A stretch of 64,000 bases of DNA from NCBI GenBank assembly GCA_964459305.1, contig CAYWNA010000033.1:8331-72330 (forward strand). The letters run 5' to 3'. Source of the DNA: CAYWNA01 sp964459305 (GTDB lineage: Bacteria; Planctomycetota; Planctomycetia; Pirellulales; Pirellulaceae). Below the pieces are notes generated by a model. It saw only the letters and a program-made list of their open reading frames with translations, made no database searches and was not told the origin of the DNA. Positions 18,101 through 26,173 of the stretch are shown here, piece by piece (within the stretch, counting starts at the first letter, position 1; each line of letters begins with the position of its first letter). Made by a program: the position numbers and the translations under genes.

Positions 18101-19130
18101 GGGGCACCACCAGCCGGTGAGGTCGGTGTCGTTTTCTCCCGACGGCAAGATCTTGGCATCAGGAAGTGGCGACGGTACGGTCAAGCTTTGGGACGCAGCT
18201 GCCCCTGATCGAGATTTCGTGCTCAGGGGGCACAAGAAGCTCGTTAACTGTGTGGCCTTCTCCCCCGACGGCAAGACCCTCGTCTCTGGTAGTTGTGACA
18301 ACACGGTAAGACTCTGGGACGTGGTCACTGGCGAGCCGAAGACTACGTTGGAGGGACATCAGCACTACGTCACCAGCGCCACGTTTTCACCCGATGGCCG
18401 GACAGTGGCTTCGGGAAGCTACGACCAAACCGCCAAGCTGTGGGGCCTTGCCGCCAGCCGGGAACAGGCCACACTCGAGGGACATGCGGACATCGTTACT
18501 TCAGTCGCGTTCTCGCCCGACGGCAACACGGTGGCAACCGCCAGCGGTGGCGTGAAGTTGTGGGAGCGATCGACCGGAACAGAAAAGGCCACGCTCGAAA
18601 GGCGGAAGGGGTATGGTGGCGCGCTGCTTTTCACAGGCTCTATTGCGTTCACACCCGATGGAAGCACGCTGGCTGCGGGTAACGGCCAGGGCGAAGTGGA
18701 ACTTTGGGACACGCTCACCTGGCAGAGAAGGGCCATACTCCCTGGACACTACACATCCGCGATCTGGTCTTTGGCGTTTTCCTCCGATGGCAAGATCCTT
18801 GCTTCGGCGACTCGTAACGGAACGGTCAAGCTCTGGAACATCGCGACCGGCCGGAACGTGCTCAACCTTCGAGGACATGCAAATGAGGTTCATTCTGCCG
18901 TGTTCTCCCCTGACGGCAAGACGCTCGCGTCCGGGAGTGGCGACGGCACGGTCCGATTGTGGGACGCCGGCACGGGCCGCCTGCGGGCCACGCTGAGCGA
19001 CCACACCAAGAGCGTCACCTGCGTGGCCTTCTCTCCGGACGGCCGGATCCTGGCCTCCGCCAGCCACGACAAAACGATCCGACTCTGGCGCACGGCCACC
19101 GAAGAGGACGTGGCGACCGCAGATCCGTAG
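15171..19130 (+). CDS. Transmembrane Ser/Thr protein kinase with WD40 repeat C-terminus
   Basis: About 1319 residues. The ATG at 15171 is preferred to 15165 because GGAGA at 15160-15164 is correctly spaced only for it. An N-terminal module (DTIADRFEAAWLAGEQPQIE, LVMIDLEHRWRRATE) recurs in the next kinase. The kinase domain at about 283-575 has IARGGMGVVYKV, HRDLKPAN (407-414) and DFGLAKRI from 446. A membrane helix lies near 593-619, followed by an Ala/Glu-rich coiled coil. From about 733 to the end there are at least 13 WD40 repeats (VAFSPDGKTLASGSxDGTVRLWD type), predicted to form beta-propellers outside the membrane. Compared with its paralogue it carries a 210-bp in-frame repeat insertion (separate entry). 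Likely partner of the ECF factor upstream. Confidence 0.92.
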   Translation: MSDDASRAEVTQSKSMGAEIDTIADRFEAAWLAGEQPQIEDYMTALPRQEEASRQILLELVMIDLEHRWRRATEQVEQATPGPAEETLEGTSKPGCGRSPEPGSGRSPDRAIAVDRRSPPDLGDLRSSARRGQRPAQNASEPAPNVGEAVPGPTEETLDVTARPSTVFGPRLEDYVRRFPALGSVEKLPGDVIAFEYRVRHLWGDKPGHNEYLQRFGAELFETLSEIDRELLLNTQAADAGIETSRIPAGKPFPEEATTTVGARPPGGRSTADAPAVGTAVRYFGDYELLEEIARGGMGVVYKVRQMSLNRIVALKMILAGQLADEEQVKRFHAEAEAAANLDHPGIVPIYEIGEHEGQHYFSMGYVEGASLSAKVAEGPLPSREAAELTEKIAAAVGYAHEQGVIHRDLKPANVLLRKSLGSSADGGAISDAEPSTLDNQPMVTDFGLAKRIEGDSDLTVTGQILGTPAYMPPEQASGRIDEVAETADVYSLGAILYNLLTGRPPFQADNRLDTLKQVLEQETVSPRQLNPNVPQDLETICLKCLEKDRRKRYPTAKEMGEELRRFLRGEPIHARPVTSVERAWRFCKRKPVVSSLTAALVVTLVGGLVGVTWQWIRAEDNAAKARTESTRAWAASEKAETEAKRAADASERAEAEAEHAREQERIVRRNLYLADMNLAAQAWDLNNVGRMLDLLNAYRPGPGEEDLRGFEWYHFWHVCHRDLKTIQFPSMVASVAFSPDGKTLALSTMEHGVRILDSASGETRTFLRAYSARVAFSPDGKRLATSSSDRTIRLWDPVTGDEFALFKGHTDWISSVAFSPDDQTLASGSYDGTVRLWDLATEKPKATFEGHELEVYCVSFSPDGKTLASGGGDGTIRLWDPDSGKERADLVGDAFAVRAVSFSPDGKTLASGAQEGKVKLWDLATGQERATLQDSFVWNVNSVAFAPDGETLATSDADHTVKLWNLATLELKATFKGHHQPVRSVSFSPDGKILASGSGDGTVKLWDAAAPDRDFVLRGHKKLVNCVAFSPDGKTLVSGSCDNTVRLWDVVTGEPKTTLEGHQHYVTSATFSPDGRTVASGSYDQTAKLWGLAASREQATLEGHADIVTSVAFSPDGNTVATASGGVKLWERSTGTEKATLERRKGYGGALLFTGSIAFTPDGSTLAAGNGQGEVELWDTLTWQRRAILPGHYTSAIWSLAFSSDGKILASATRNGTVKLWNIATGRNVLNLRGHANEVHSAVFSPDGKTLASGSGDGTVRLWDAGTGRLRATLSDHTKSVTCVAFSPDGRILASASHDKTIRLWRTATEEDVATADP
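15438..15647 (+). repeat. 210-bp in-frame REP-like insertion inside the WD40 kinase gene
   Basis: The flanking sequence GGAGGAAACACTAGAA (ending at 15437) recurs as GGAAGAAACGCTGGAT (ending at 15647), exactly 210 bp apart. The paralogous kinase at 19553 has this motif once. The inserted DNA is built from repeat units (GGTCTCCCGACC, CTTGGAGACC, GGTCAGAGACCCGCGCAGAA) like those near 15056 and 24795. It encodes a low-complexity linker (CGRSPEPGSGRSPDR, DRRSPPDLGDLRSS) and keeps the frame. Confidence 0.75.
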
Positions 19131-19249
19131 CACCCATAGGAGACGCTGTACGCGCCACGGCGGCGCTTCGGTGGCCAAGGCGGGGCCCAGAACTCGACAG
19201 AACGCAAAACGCGTTAGCCGCGTCAAACTTGAAATGACGGGCATTTCCC

Positions 19250-19303
19250 GTTGGAGTTCAGCCTTTAGGCTGTCTTCCGGCACGCTAAGGCGTGGACTCC
19301 AAC
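19250..19303. repeat. Palindromic repeat in the gap between the two WD40 kinases
   Basis: GTTGGAGTTCAGCC begins the left arm and GTGGACTCCAAC ends the right arm; inside are two smaller hairpins (GCCTTTAGGC and CACGCTAAGGCGTG). This compound palindrome is the only structured element in the 420-bp gap 19131-19552. An AGGAG at about 19532 is rather far from the next start codon at 19553. Confidence 0.75.
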
Positions 19304-19552
19304 CTGTCAATCGAAGATTGACACGACACTAGCGCACTTCTCCGGCATTCATGGTTTGGATGCTGGTTGGTGCGATCCGCCAGGCTGAAAGGGCTGTCGT
19401 CGTAATGGAGACTGTCACTGGACCAACATTCGAGTTCAGGTGAAGCAAACTTGCTGCCACCCCGATCAAATGGTTAGAATCGGAGGCCGGCGACTCCCGG
19501 TCATAACAATCGCTTTCATCCCGTCGCTCCCAGGAGATGTTGATACAGTGCG

Positions 19553-22500
19553 ATGAACGATAATACCGACGAGCAAGCTGCATCACCGCCACATTCTATA
19601 GGCGCGACAACCGATACGATCGCCGATCGATTCGAAGCGGCTTGGCTGGCAGGGGAAGAGCCAAGGATCGAGGACTATCTTCGCTCGGAGCCGTCGGATC
19701 AAGACTCGGATGCATCGCGCCAGCTCCTGCTGAAACTGGTGATGATCGATCTGGAGCACCGTTGGCGACGTGCCACGAAGCAAGCAGAAGAAGCGACGCC
19801 GGGAGCGACGGAGGAAACGCTGGATGTAACTGCCAGGCCGTCGACGGTTGCCGGGCCTCGACTGGAAGACTATGTCCGCCGTTTTCCGGCGTTGGGCAGT
19901 ATGGAAGAATTGCCAACTGACGTGATCGCGTTCGAGTACCGTGCGCGTCACCTCTGGGGCGACCGGCCGAGCCACAAGCATTATCTGGCGAGGTTTCCCA
20001 ACCAATCCGATCAATTGCCAACCGTGCTGACCGACGCCGATGACCAGTTGAGCCATGACATGGCCGACAGCCCGTCCGCGCAGCACCTGGCCAAGATCCA
20101 GCGTCAGTTGGGGCGGTACAAGCTATTGGAGCCTCTAGGCCGCGGTGGCATGGGAACGGTCTACAAGGCGCTGCACACCAAGCTGGATTGCCATGTCGCG
20201 GTGAAGGTGATGCGGGCCGATTTGAACGACGAGCCGGACGCTGTGGCCCGTTTCCAGCGCGAGATGAAGGCCGTTGGCGGCTTGAGTCACCCCAACCTGG
20301 TTCGGGCCCTGGACGCCGATCAGATCTCCGGCACCCACGTGCTGGTCATGGAGTATGTGGACGGAATCGACATCGCGACCCTGCTGAAGCGCACCGGGCC
20401 GCTGCCGATTGCCGACGCGTGCGAGCTGATCCGACAGACAGCGGTCGGCCTGCACCATGCCCACGAGCACGGGTTGGTGCACCGCGATATCAAACCGTCG
20501 AACTTGATGTTGTCCTCGGCGAGCGGTGGGCGTCAGCCCACTGATCACGCGACTCATCAGCCGGCTGACGCCGGCCGCTCGCCGGAAGCCGCCGTCAAAG
20601 TCCTTGACCTCGGCTTGGCCCATCTGCAGCATGCTTCGCCCGATGATGACGACTTGACTCGCACCGGCCAGCTCATGGGCACGATCGACTATATCGCGCC
20701 CGAGCAGACCATCGACCCGCGTAATGTGGACCGTCGAGCGGACATCTATGCGCTTGGCTGTACTCTGTACCAACTGCTGTGCGGTCGGGCGCCGTTCAGT
20801 GGTTCCCATTACGATACCGTGGGCAAGAAGTTGGTAGCCCACACCCAGCACAAACCGCCGCCGATTCAGCAACGCCGGTCCGAGGTTTTCGATGAGTTGG
20901 CCGAACTGGTCGATCGCATGCTGGCCAAACGGCCGGACGAGCGCATTGCCACCGCCGCGGAGGTTGCCGAGGCGCTGGCGCCGTTTGCTGCGGGGCATAA
21001 CCTGTCTGCCCAGTCGGCGCCATCCGCATCGGCTGTCGACCGGCCGGCTGCGACGGAAGAAGTGGGCGACGAGACGGATCTGTTTCTTCCCGCAGCCCAC
21101 GGCGATACCCACACCGCGGCACCGACTTCGACGGATGCGACCACGAGCAACCGCATCGCGTGGGTGATTGCCGCCGTGAGCCTGTTGCTGCTGGTCGGCT
21201 TGGGATTGGCTGCCTGGCAGATCATTATCCGGATCACCGACCGCGAGGTGGTGGTCGAGGCTCCGGACAACGATCGTGAGATTGTCGTGAAAACGCCCGA
21301 TGGCGACACGATGCGCGTGGGGCGCGATGGCAAAGTGCAAATCGAAATGGCCAAACGGCCACCGATCAGCCGGATGGCGTTGGTCACGAACCCGGCGGCC
21401 ATCGAAGGTGTACGATCGTGGACCATTGAAACGCGCGGGCACCGGGGCGATGTGCACACGGTCCGCTACAGCCCTGATGGCAAACTGATGGCCACAGGCT
21501 GCGAAGACGGCACGATTCGCGTGTGGGATCCCGAAACGGGCGAATTAGACAAGGCATTGGTCGGGCACGACGGCGCCGTGCACGATCTCAGTTGGGCGGC
21601 GGATAGCCAGCAAATCGCCTCCGGTGCCGCCGACGACACGGTGCGCGTGTGGGATGTACCATCGGGCCGCGAGACGCAAGAGACCGAGGTCGACAACCCG
21701 TCGGGCCACGCACTGTTTGTCTCATTCTCGCCGGACGGCAAGACGCTCGCCTATGGTGGTGCAGATGAGACAATCCACCTGTGGGATATCGAGGCCGACG
21801 ATACGCGCATGCTCCAGGGTCCGAAGGAAGGTGTGCAATCGGTTACGTGGGCCGGCGATGGCAACACATTGGTGGCGGCCAATGGAAATAAGACGCTGAC
21901 CGTGTGGGATGTGCCTTCGGGCGAATCGAAAGCGACTCTGGAAGGGCACACCAGTGCGATTACCGACGCGGTCGTCTCGCCGGACGATAGGACGGTTGCC
22001 AGCACGGCGGCATCTCAAGACGAGGAAGAATCCGTCCGCATCTGGGACATGGCCACGGGCAAGCCGCGGCAGGCGCTGCCCGCGCATCAACACGGGGCCG
22101 AGTGCATTGTCTTCTCGCCCGATGGCAAGTTGCTGATCGCCGGCGGTGCCGAGGGCGACGGGCGGTTGCGAGTGTGGAACATCGACACGGGCCAACTGGT
22201 CTACGAGCAGGAACCGCACGACGGCACTCGGAGCATTGCCAGCGTGGCCGTTTCACCGGACGGCAAGTTGCTGGCCATCGCCCATCACGACGGCACCGTC
22301 GCGCTCTGCAATCTCCGAACGGGAGAGTCCGTGCGTGCCTTGCCGAAAGCTGAACCGTCAGTGGCGGTCTCGGCGGAGGGCCATCTGGGTGAATCACCCG
22401 ACGCGGATGGTGACTTTGTGTACGTAGTACATGACGACAGCGGCCAAGGCACGTTGCCACCGGATCAGTTTTCCGAGCGCTACGCGTGGAAGAACGATCC

Positions 22501-24769
22501 ACAACAAGCGGCCAACGTAGGGCAGGCTGTGCCTGACGGAAAAGGCGAAGTAGCCCAAGCTGTACCTGACGAAAAAGATGCGGCCCCCGATCGTCAGGCA
22601 CAGCCTGACCTACAGGAGCCTGAAGGCCCGATCAAGGAAACGATGTCCACGACGGTGGAGGGCGACCTTGACCGTGAGATTGCAGAATGGGTGTTGAGTG
22701 TCGGTGGATCGGTAACGACACAGGAATCATTTCCTACGAAGATCGAGAACCGAGACGATTTGCCGAGTAAGGCGTTTCAACTCCACAGCGTGCATTTGGA
22801 CGGCTACACCGAACTTAACGAGGCTGGCCTAAGACGGCTCGCCCAGCTTGCCGACACTAGGATCTGCAATCTGTATTTGAATGAAACCAACGTCACCGAT
22901 GGAGATCTCGAATATCTCGATGGCCTGCCTCTTCACGGGCTGCAGTTAGAAGGAACACATATCACGGATGCCGGCCTACAGCACCTGAAAAACGTCCCGA
23001 ATCTACGGACTCTGTATGTTGATTCACCCGCAATCACGGACATAGGCCTGCGGCACATCGAGAAGCTGGGACGGTTCCGGCAACCAGTGGGGCACAAAAT
23101 TCTGGGCTTGAGCCACACGAAGGTCACGAAAAAGGGCGTCGAGAGTCTTTTGACGCATGTTCCCGGTCTCATCTCACTATATCTCGACGGTACAGAACTT
23201 GCGTCAGATCACGACAGTCTATCGATGCTGCAACGGATGCGTCCCGACATCCGGATTAGTTGCGGTGCTGCTCTTGGAACTGGTCGGGGACAGGTTTACT
23301 GGATACTGTGGCTGGGTGGCAACCTTGAAGCCGTCGTCGAAGACGGAGAGCCAATCCAAGTCAACAACGTCGAAGCCATCCCCACAGAACTATTCCAAAT
23401 CACCTCCATCAACTTCAACGAGAACCAGTTTCTGAACGACGCCTGTGCCGAGAGGTTTACAGTAATCGAGGGCCTCAAGCAACTCTCCCTGCAAAGCACC
23501 GGCTTGACGGATGCCGCTGTCGATGACTTGAAGTCGCTCACCAATCTGGAGGAATTGAATCTCACGGGAACGAAAATTACCGCCGAAGGCATCGAGGCGA
23601 TCAAGACGGCGTTGCCGAAGTGCAAGGTCGTCTGGGAGGAGGAGATACCCACGACGGTGGAGGGCGACCTTGACCGTGAGATTGCAGAATGGGTGTTGAG
23701 TGTGGGTGGATCGGTAGTGACACATGAATCACGTCTTACGATGATCGAGAACCGAGACGATTTGCCGAGTAAGGCGTTTCAACTCTTCACCGTATCGCTG
23801 GGCGGCTACACCGAACTTGACGAGGCTGGCCTAAGACGGCTCGCCCAGCTTGCCGACACTAGGATCTACATTCTGGATTTGAGTGAAACCAACGTCACCG
23901 ATGGCGATCTCGAATATCTCGATGGCCTGCCTCTTAATAACCTGTATTTGAACGGCACGAAAATAACGGATGTCGGATTAGAACACCTGCTAAACATAAA
24001 CCTCCCGAAGCTGAGGACGCTCTCTCTTAACTCAACCGCAATTACGGACGTCGGACTAGAGCACCTGAGGAACCTCCCGAATCTGACGGATCTCTCTCTT
24101 AACTCAACCGCAATAACGGACGTCGGATTAGAGCACCTGAGGACCCACCCGAATCTGTATTCTCTCAATCTTGAGTCAACCGCAATAACGGACGTCGGCC
24201 TTAAGCATCTCGAAGAGCTAAGAACGTCTGTCAAACTAGACCTGTTCGACACAAAGGTCACGAAAGAGGGCGTCGAGAGTTTGCTGAAGGAAGCTCCGAT
24301 TGTCCTGATATATCTTCCCGGAGCTGGGTGGGGGTTAGACCACAATAGCCTGTCGATGCTCCAACAGGTGCGTCCCGAATGCCATATCGTGGGTAGCCGG
24401 TTCGGTCGCGGCGCAGCCGACTGGGTGCTGTGGCTCAATGGCAATTTTGAAGCCGTTGTTGAAAACGGTGAGCCAATAGAGATCAACGAAGCAGAGGCCG
24501 TCCCCGCAGAGCCTTTCCAAGTCACCTCCATCAACTTCAACGACAACCAGTTCCTCAACGATGCCTGTGCCAAAAGATTCAAGGACATCGAGGGCTTGAA
24601 GAGGCTCTCCCTGCGAAACACCGGCCTGAGCGATGCCGCCGTCGATGACCTGAAATCGTTGACGGATCTGGAGGAAGTGGATCTTATGGGAACAAAGATC
24701 ACCGCCGATGGCATCGAGACGATTAGAGAGGCGTTGCCGAAGTGCAGGGTCGTCTGGGAGGACGAATAG
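19553..24769 (+). CDS. Transmembrane Ser/Thr protein kinase with WD40 and duplicated leucine-rich modules
   Basis: 1738 residues. The N-terminal module is shared with the upstream kinase (ADRFEAAWLAGEEPRIEDYL). The kinase domain spans about 185-480: LGRGGMGTVYKA, HRDIKPSN from 310, and DLGLA in place of DFGLA. A membrane helix lies at about 534-560 (WVIAAVSLLLLVGLGLAAW). WD40 repeats fill about 629-930. From about 1030 two leucine-rich modules occur, each opening with VEGDLDREIAEWVLSVGGS, offset by exactly 1002 bp, and holding LRRs such as LETLTVTDxGLEHL-like NITDVGLEHLRNLPNL segments. Residues about 985-1030 between propeller and LRRs are encoded by palindromic repeats (separate entry). Probably a receptor-type kinase with ligand or protein-binding surfaces outside the membrane. 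It is a tandem paralogue of the gene at 15171. Confidence 0.9.
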   Translation: MNDNTDEQAASPPHSIGATTDTIADRFEAAWLAGEEPRIEDYLRSEPSDQDSDASRQLLLKLVMIDLEHRWRRATKQAEEATPGATEETLDVTARPSTVAGPRLEDYVRRFPALGSMEELPTDVIAFEYRARHLWGDRPSHKHYLARFPNQSDQLPTVLTDADDQLSHDMADSPSAQHLAKIQRQLGRYKLLEPLGRGGMGTVYKALHTKLDCHVAVKVMRADLNDEPDAVARFQREMKAVGGLSHPNLVRALDADQISGTHVLVMEYVDGIDIATLLKRTGPLPIADACELIRQTAVGLHHAHEHGLVHRDIKPSNLMLSSASGGRQPTDHATHQPADAGRSPEAAVKVLDLGLAHLQHASPDDDDLTRTGQLMGTIDYIAPEQTIDPRNVDRRADIYALGCTLYQLLCGRAPFSGSHYDTVGKKLVAHTQHKPPPIQQRRSEVFDELAELVDRMLAKRPDERIATAAEVAEALAPFAAGHNLSAQSAPSASAVDRPAATEEVGDETDLFLPAAHGDTHTAAPTSTDATTSNRIAWVIAAVSLLLLVGLGLAAWQIIIRITDREVVVEAPDNDREIVVKTPDGDTMRVGRDGKVQIEMAKRPPISRMALVTNPAAIEGVRSWTIETRGHRGDVHTVRYSPDGKLMATGCEDGTIRVWDPETGELDKALVGHDGAVHDLSWAADSQQIASGAADDTVRVWDVPSGRETQETEVDNPSGHALFVSFSPDGKTLAYGGADETIHLWDIEADDTRMLQGPKEGVQSVTWAGDGNTLVAANGNKTLTVWDVPSGESKATLEGHTSAITDAVVSPDDRTVASTAASQDEEESVRIWDMATGKPRQALPAHQHGAECIVFSPDGKLLIAGGAEGDGRLRVWNIDTGQLVYEQEPHDGTRSIASVAVSPDGKLLAIAHHDGTVALCNLRTGESVRALPKAEPSVAVSAEGHLGESPDADGDFVYVVHDDSGQGTLPPDQFSERYAWKNDPQQAANVGQAVPDGKGEVAQAVPDEKDAAPDRQAQPDLQEPEGPIKETMSTTVEGDLDREIAEWVLSVGGSVTTQESFPTKIENRDDLPSKAFQLHSVHLDGYTELNEAGLRRLAQLADTRICNLYLNETNVTDGDLEYLDGLPLHGLQLEGTHITDAGLQHLKNVPNLRTLYVDSPAITDIGLRHIEKLGRFRQPVGHKILGLSHTKVTKKGVESLLTHVPGLISLYLDGTELASDHDSLSMLQRMRPDIRISCGAALGTGRGQVYWILWLGGNLEAVVEDGEPIQVNNVEAIPTELFQITSINFNENQFLNDACAERFTVIEGLKQLSLQSTGLTDAAVDDLKSLTNLEELNLTGTKITAEGIEAIKTALPKCKVVWEEEIPTTVEGDLDREIAEWVLSVGGSVVTHESRLTMIENRDDLPSKAFQLFTVSLGGYTELDEAGLRRLAQLADTRIYILDLSETNVTDGDLEYLDGLPLNNLYLNGTKITDVGLEHLLNINLPKLRTLSLNSTAITDVGLEHLRNLPNLTDLSLNSTAITDVGLEHLRTHPNLYSLNLESTAITDVGLKHLEELRTSVKLDLFDTKVTKEGVESLLKEAPIVLIYLPGAGWGLDHNSLSMLQQVRPECHIVGSRFGRGAADWVLWLNGNFEAVVENGEPIEINEAEAVPAEPFQVTSINFNDNQFLNDACAKRFKDIEGLKRLSLRNTGLSDAAVDDLKSLTDLEEVDLMGTKITADGIETIREALPKCRVVWEDE
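22517..22613 (+). repeat. Coding REP-like repeat cluster within the LRR kinase gene
   Basis: GTAGGGCAGGCTGTGCCTGA starts a 22-bp unit at 22517-22538. A direct, diverged copy lies at about 22549-22571 (GTAGCCCAAGCTGTACCTGA), and an inverted copy at 22592-22613 differs from the first at one position. Translated in-frame this gives VGQAVPDGKGEVAQAVPDEK and then DRQAQPDLQEP. It lies between the WD40 and LRR parts, a likely flexible linker. Confidence 0.8.
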
Positions 24770-24794
24770 AGCGATCAAGGCGAGTGATCTGTTC

Positions 24795-25031
24795 GGGGTC
24801 GGAGACCCGCGCACAACGAAGTTCGGCGCGGGTGTCCGCCCCCCCCGCAATCCGCCACCGAAGGTCTCCCCCCCCTGGGTTTTTTTTTTGGGGGGGGCGT
24901 CCCCCGGGCCCAACCCTTTGGGGGGGGGGGGCCCCCCACCCCGCCGAAATCCGCGACCGAAGGTCTCCCGTCCGAGTCCGAAGGCGCCGACCGAAGGTCT
25001 CCCGACACTTCCAGGCGATCCCGGACCGAAG
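24795..25031. repeat. Degenerate REP array with long homopolymer runs upstream of the RAYT gene
   Basis: The array starts with GGGGTCGGAGACCCGCGCAC at 24795, then contains three copies of CCGAAGGTCTCCC (about 24858, 24957 and 24991) and a partial one at 25023. Between 24870 and 24945 there are runs of C, a run of about ten T and two long runs of G, unlike anything else in the window. No gene is present. The unit matches the repeats inside and upstream of the kinase at 15171. Confidence 0.75.
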
Positions 25032-25090
25032 GTATGCTATCCTGCCAACGCGTTAATCTCCCCAGCATCTGAAAAGCCTACGGTGAAATC

Positions 25091-25636
25091 ATGGAACGCT
25101 ATCGAATCTACGACACTGGCGCCGCGTATTTCGTTACGTTCACCGTGGTCGACTGGCTACCGGTGTTCGTCTCCGAGGCCGCTTGCCACATCGTCACCCG
25201 CAGCCTGAACTTCTGCCACCAAAACAAAGGTCTGCGCATCAATGCTTTTGTCATTATGCCGACGCATCTGCGCGCCATTTTCTTTGACCGACGTTTCGGT
25301 TCCGAAGGGCTCGATAGATGCCTGATGGACTTCCGCAAGTTTACCGGCAAACAACTTGCCGATTTCTGCGCAGACCACATGCCAAAGTGCTTCAGCGACG
25401 TCTTTCGAGAACGGGCGGGCGACGATCGAGAACGCCGGTTTTGGCAGTCGACACGGCACGCCGAGCAGATTGAGACCGAGAGATTCTGGAGACAGAAGAT
25501 CGACTATTTGCGCGCGAATCCGTGTCGCAAAGGCTTGGTGCGCCGCGCGGCGGATTGGCGATTCTCATCCGCCGCGTTTGGGCTTTCGGAAGGCAGGGAA
25601 CCGAGCGAGGTGATGCTCAGTGCGATTCAGTGGTAA
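25091..25636 (+). CDS. REP-associated tyrosine transposase (RAYT, Y1 family) with altered HUH motif
   Basis: 181 residues. The fold signatures of TnpA-REP proteins are present: YFVTFTVVDWLPVF near the start, NAFVIMPTHLRAIFF at 51-65, and IDYLRANPCRKGLV near 137-150, where Y139 could be the nucleophile. The family motif is normally H-hydrophobic-H (MPNHVHLL); here it is H59-L60-R61, so the second metal-binding histidine is replaced by arginine. RAYTs are single-copy domesticated relatives of IS200/IS605 transposases that cut and join REP hairpins. This one sits directly after an array of palindromic repeats, the expected arrangement. Activity is doubtful because of the motif change. Confidence 0.85.
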   Translation: MERYRIYDTGAAYFVTFTVVDWLPVFVSEAACHIVTRSLNFCHQNKGLRINAFVIMPTHLRAIFFDRRFGSEGLDRCLMDFRKFTGKQLADFCADHMPKCFSDVFRERAGDDRERRFWQSTRHAEQIETERFWRQKIDYLRANPCRKGLVRRAADWRFSSAAFGLSEGREPSEVMLSAIQW

Positions 25637-25721
25637 GGGGCGATATCCCGGCACGCACTTCCATGGAAACGTCTCCCATCCAGTGAATCGGCCCGGAAGA
25701 GGGAAACCTAGGTCGGAGAAT

Positions 25722-25814
25722 CTGAGGTTGCTGTGCCTTGCCTTGACTGCGGTCAGCCGAGAGGGTCTCGCGTCGCTGAAGACGGCCCTCCCGAACTGCG
25801 AAATCATCACAGAC
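25722..25814 (+). pseudogene. Relic of the C-terminus of a leucine-rich repeat protein
   Basis: The plus strand encodes LRLLCLALTAVSREGLASLK then TALPNCEIITD. This is the characteristic last repeat of planctomycete LRR proteins; the intact kinase upstream ends comparably with KITADGIETIREALPKCRVV. No start or upstream LRRs are attached, since the RAYT gene and repeats precede it. It looks like the tail of a former LRR gene cut by repeat or RAYT insertion. Confidence 0.5.
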
Positions 25815-26050
25815 AGAACTGCGTACATGGAGGCACGAAGACGAGTGCTCGGTTCGGACCCAAGCGATCCAGACGGCACATCGGCTCCGTCTCGTCCAGA
25901 CGCCCCGGGTTCACCTGGCGCACTTCTGCGCCCAAGCCCGGACAGGCCCTGTCTGTGGAACCATCGGCGACTGCTGTCACTATCTGGGACAGGGCCACGT
26001 GCGCTGAGGTTTTCAGAAAGCGGCCAAGAACGCGTCCATGGGCACGAAAG

Positions 26051-26160
26051 TGGTCAGGGAACGCTTGGCAAGATGACTTCTCGGCCTTGTAGACGACCTG
26101 GCCAGTTTCGGTGACCTTGATCAGCCGAGCGAACCAGACGCTCGACGAGGAGGCTGCTTG
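26051..26160 (-). pseudogene. Possible relic of an IS91-like transposase
   Basis: On the minus strand the peptide LIKVTETGQVVYKAEKSSCQ, followed by AFPD, resembles a conserved stretch of IS91-type (Y2) transposases. The surrounding sequence from 25820 to 26170 gives no longer match and no intact gene. It lies between the LRR relic and the glycosyltransferase gene. This assignment rests on about 25 residues. Confidence 0.35.
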
Positions 26161-26173
26161 ATTCGCGATCCTA

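Noticed and set aside
24795..25031. CRISPR array
   Set aside because: The repeats are short, unevenly spaced and match units elsewhere in coding DNA; there are no uniform spacers or cas genes.
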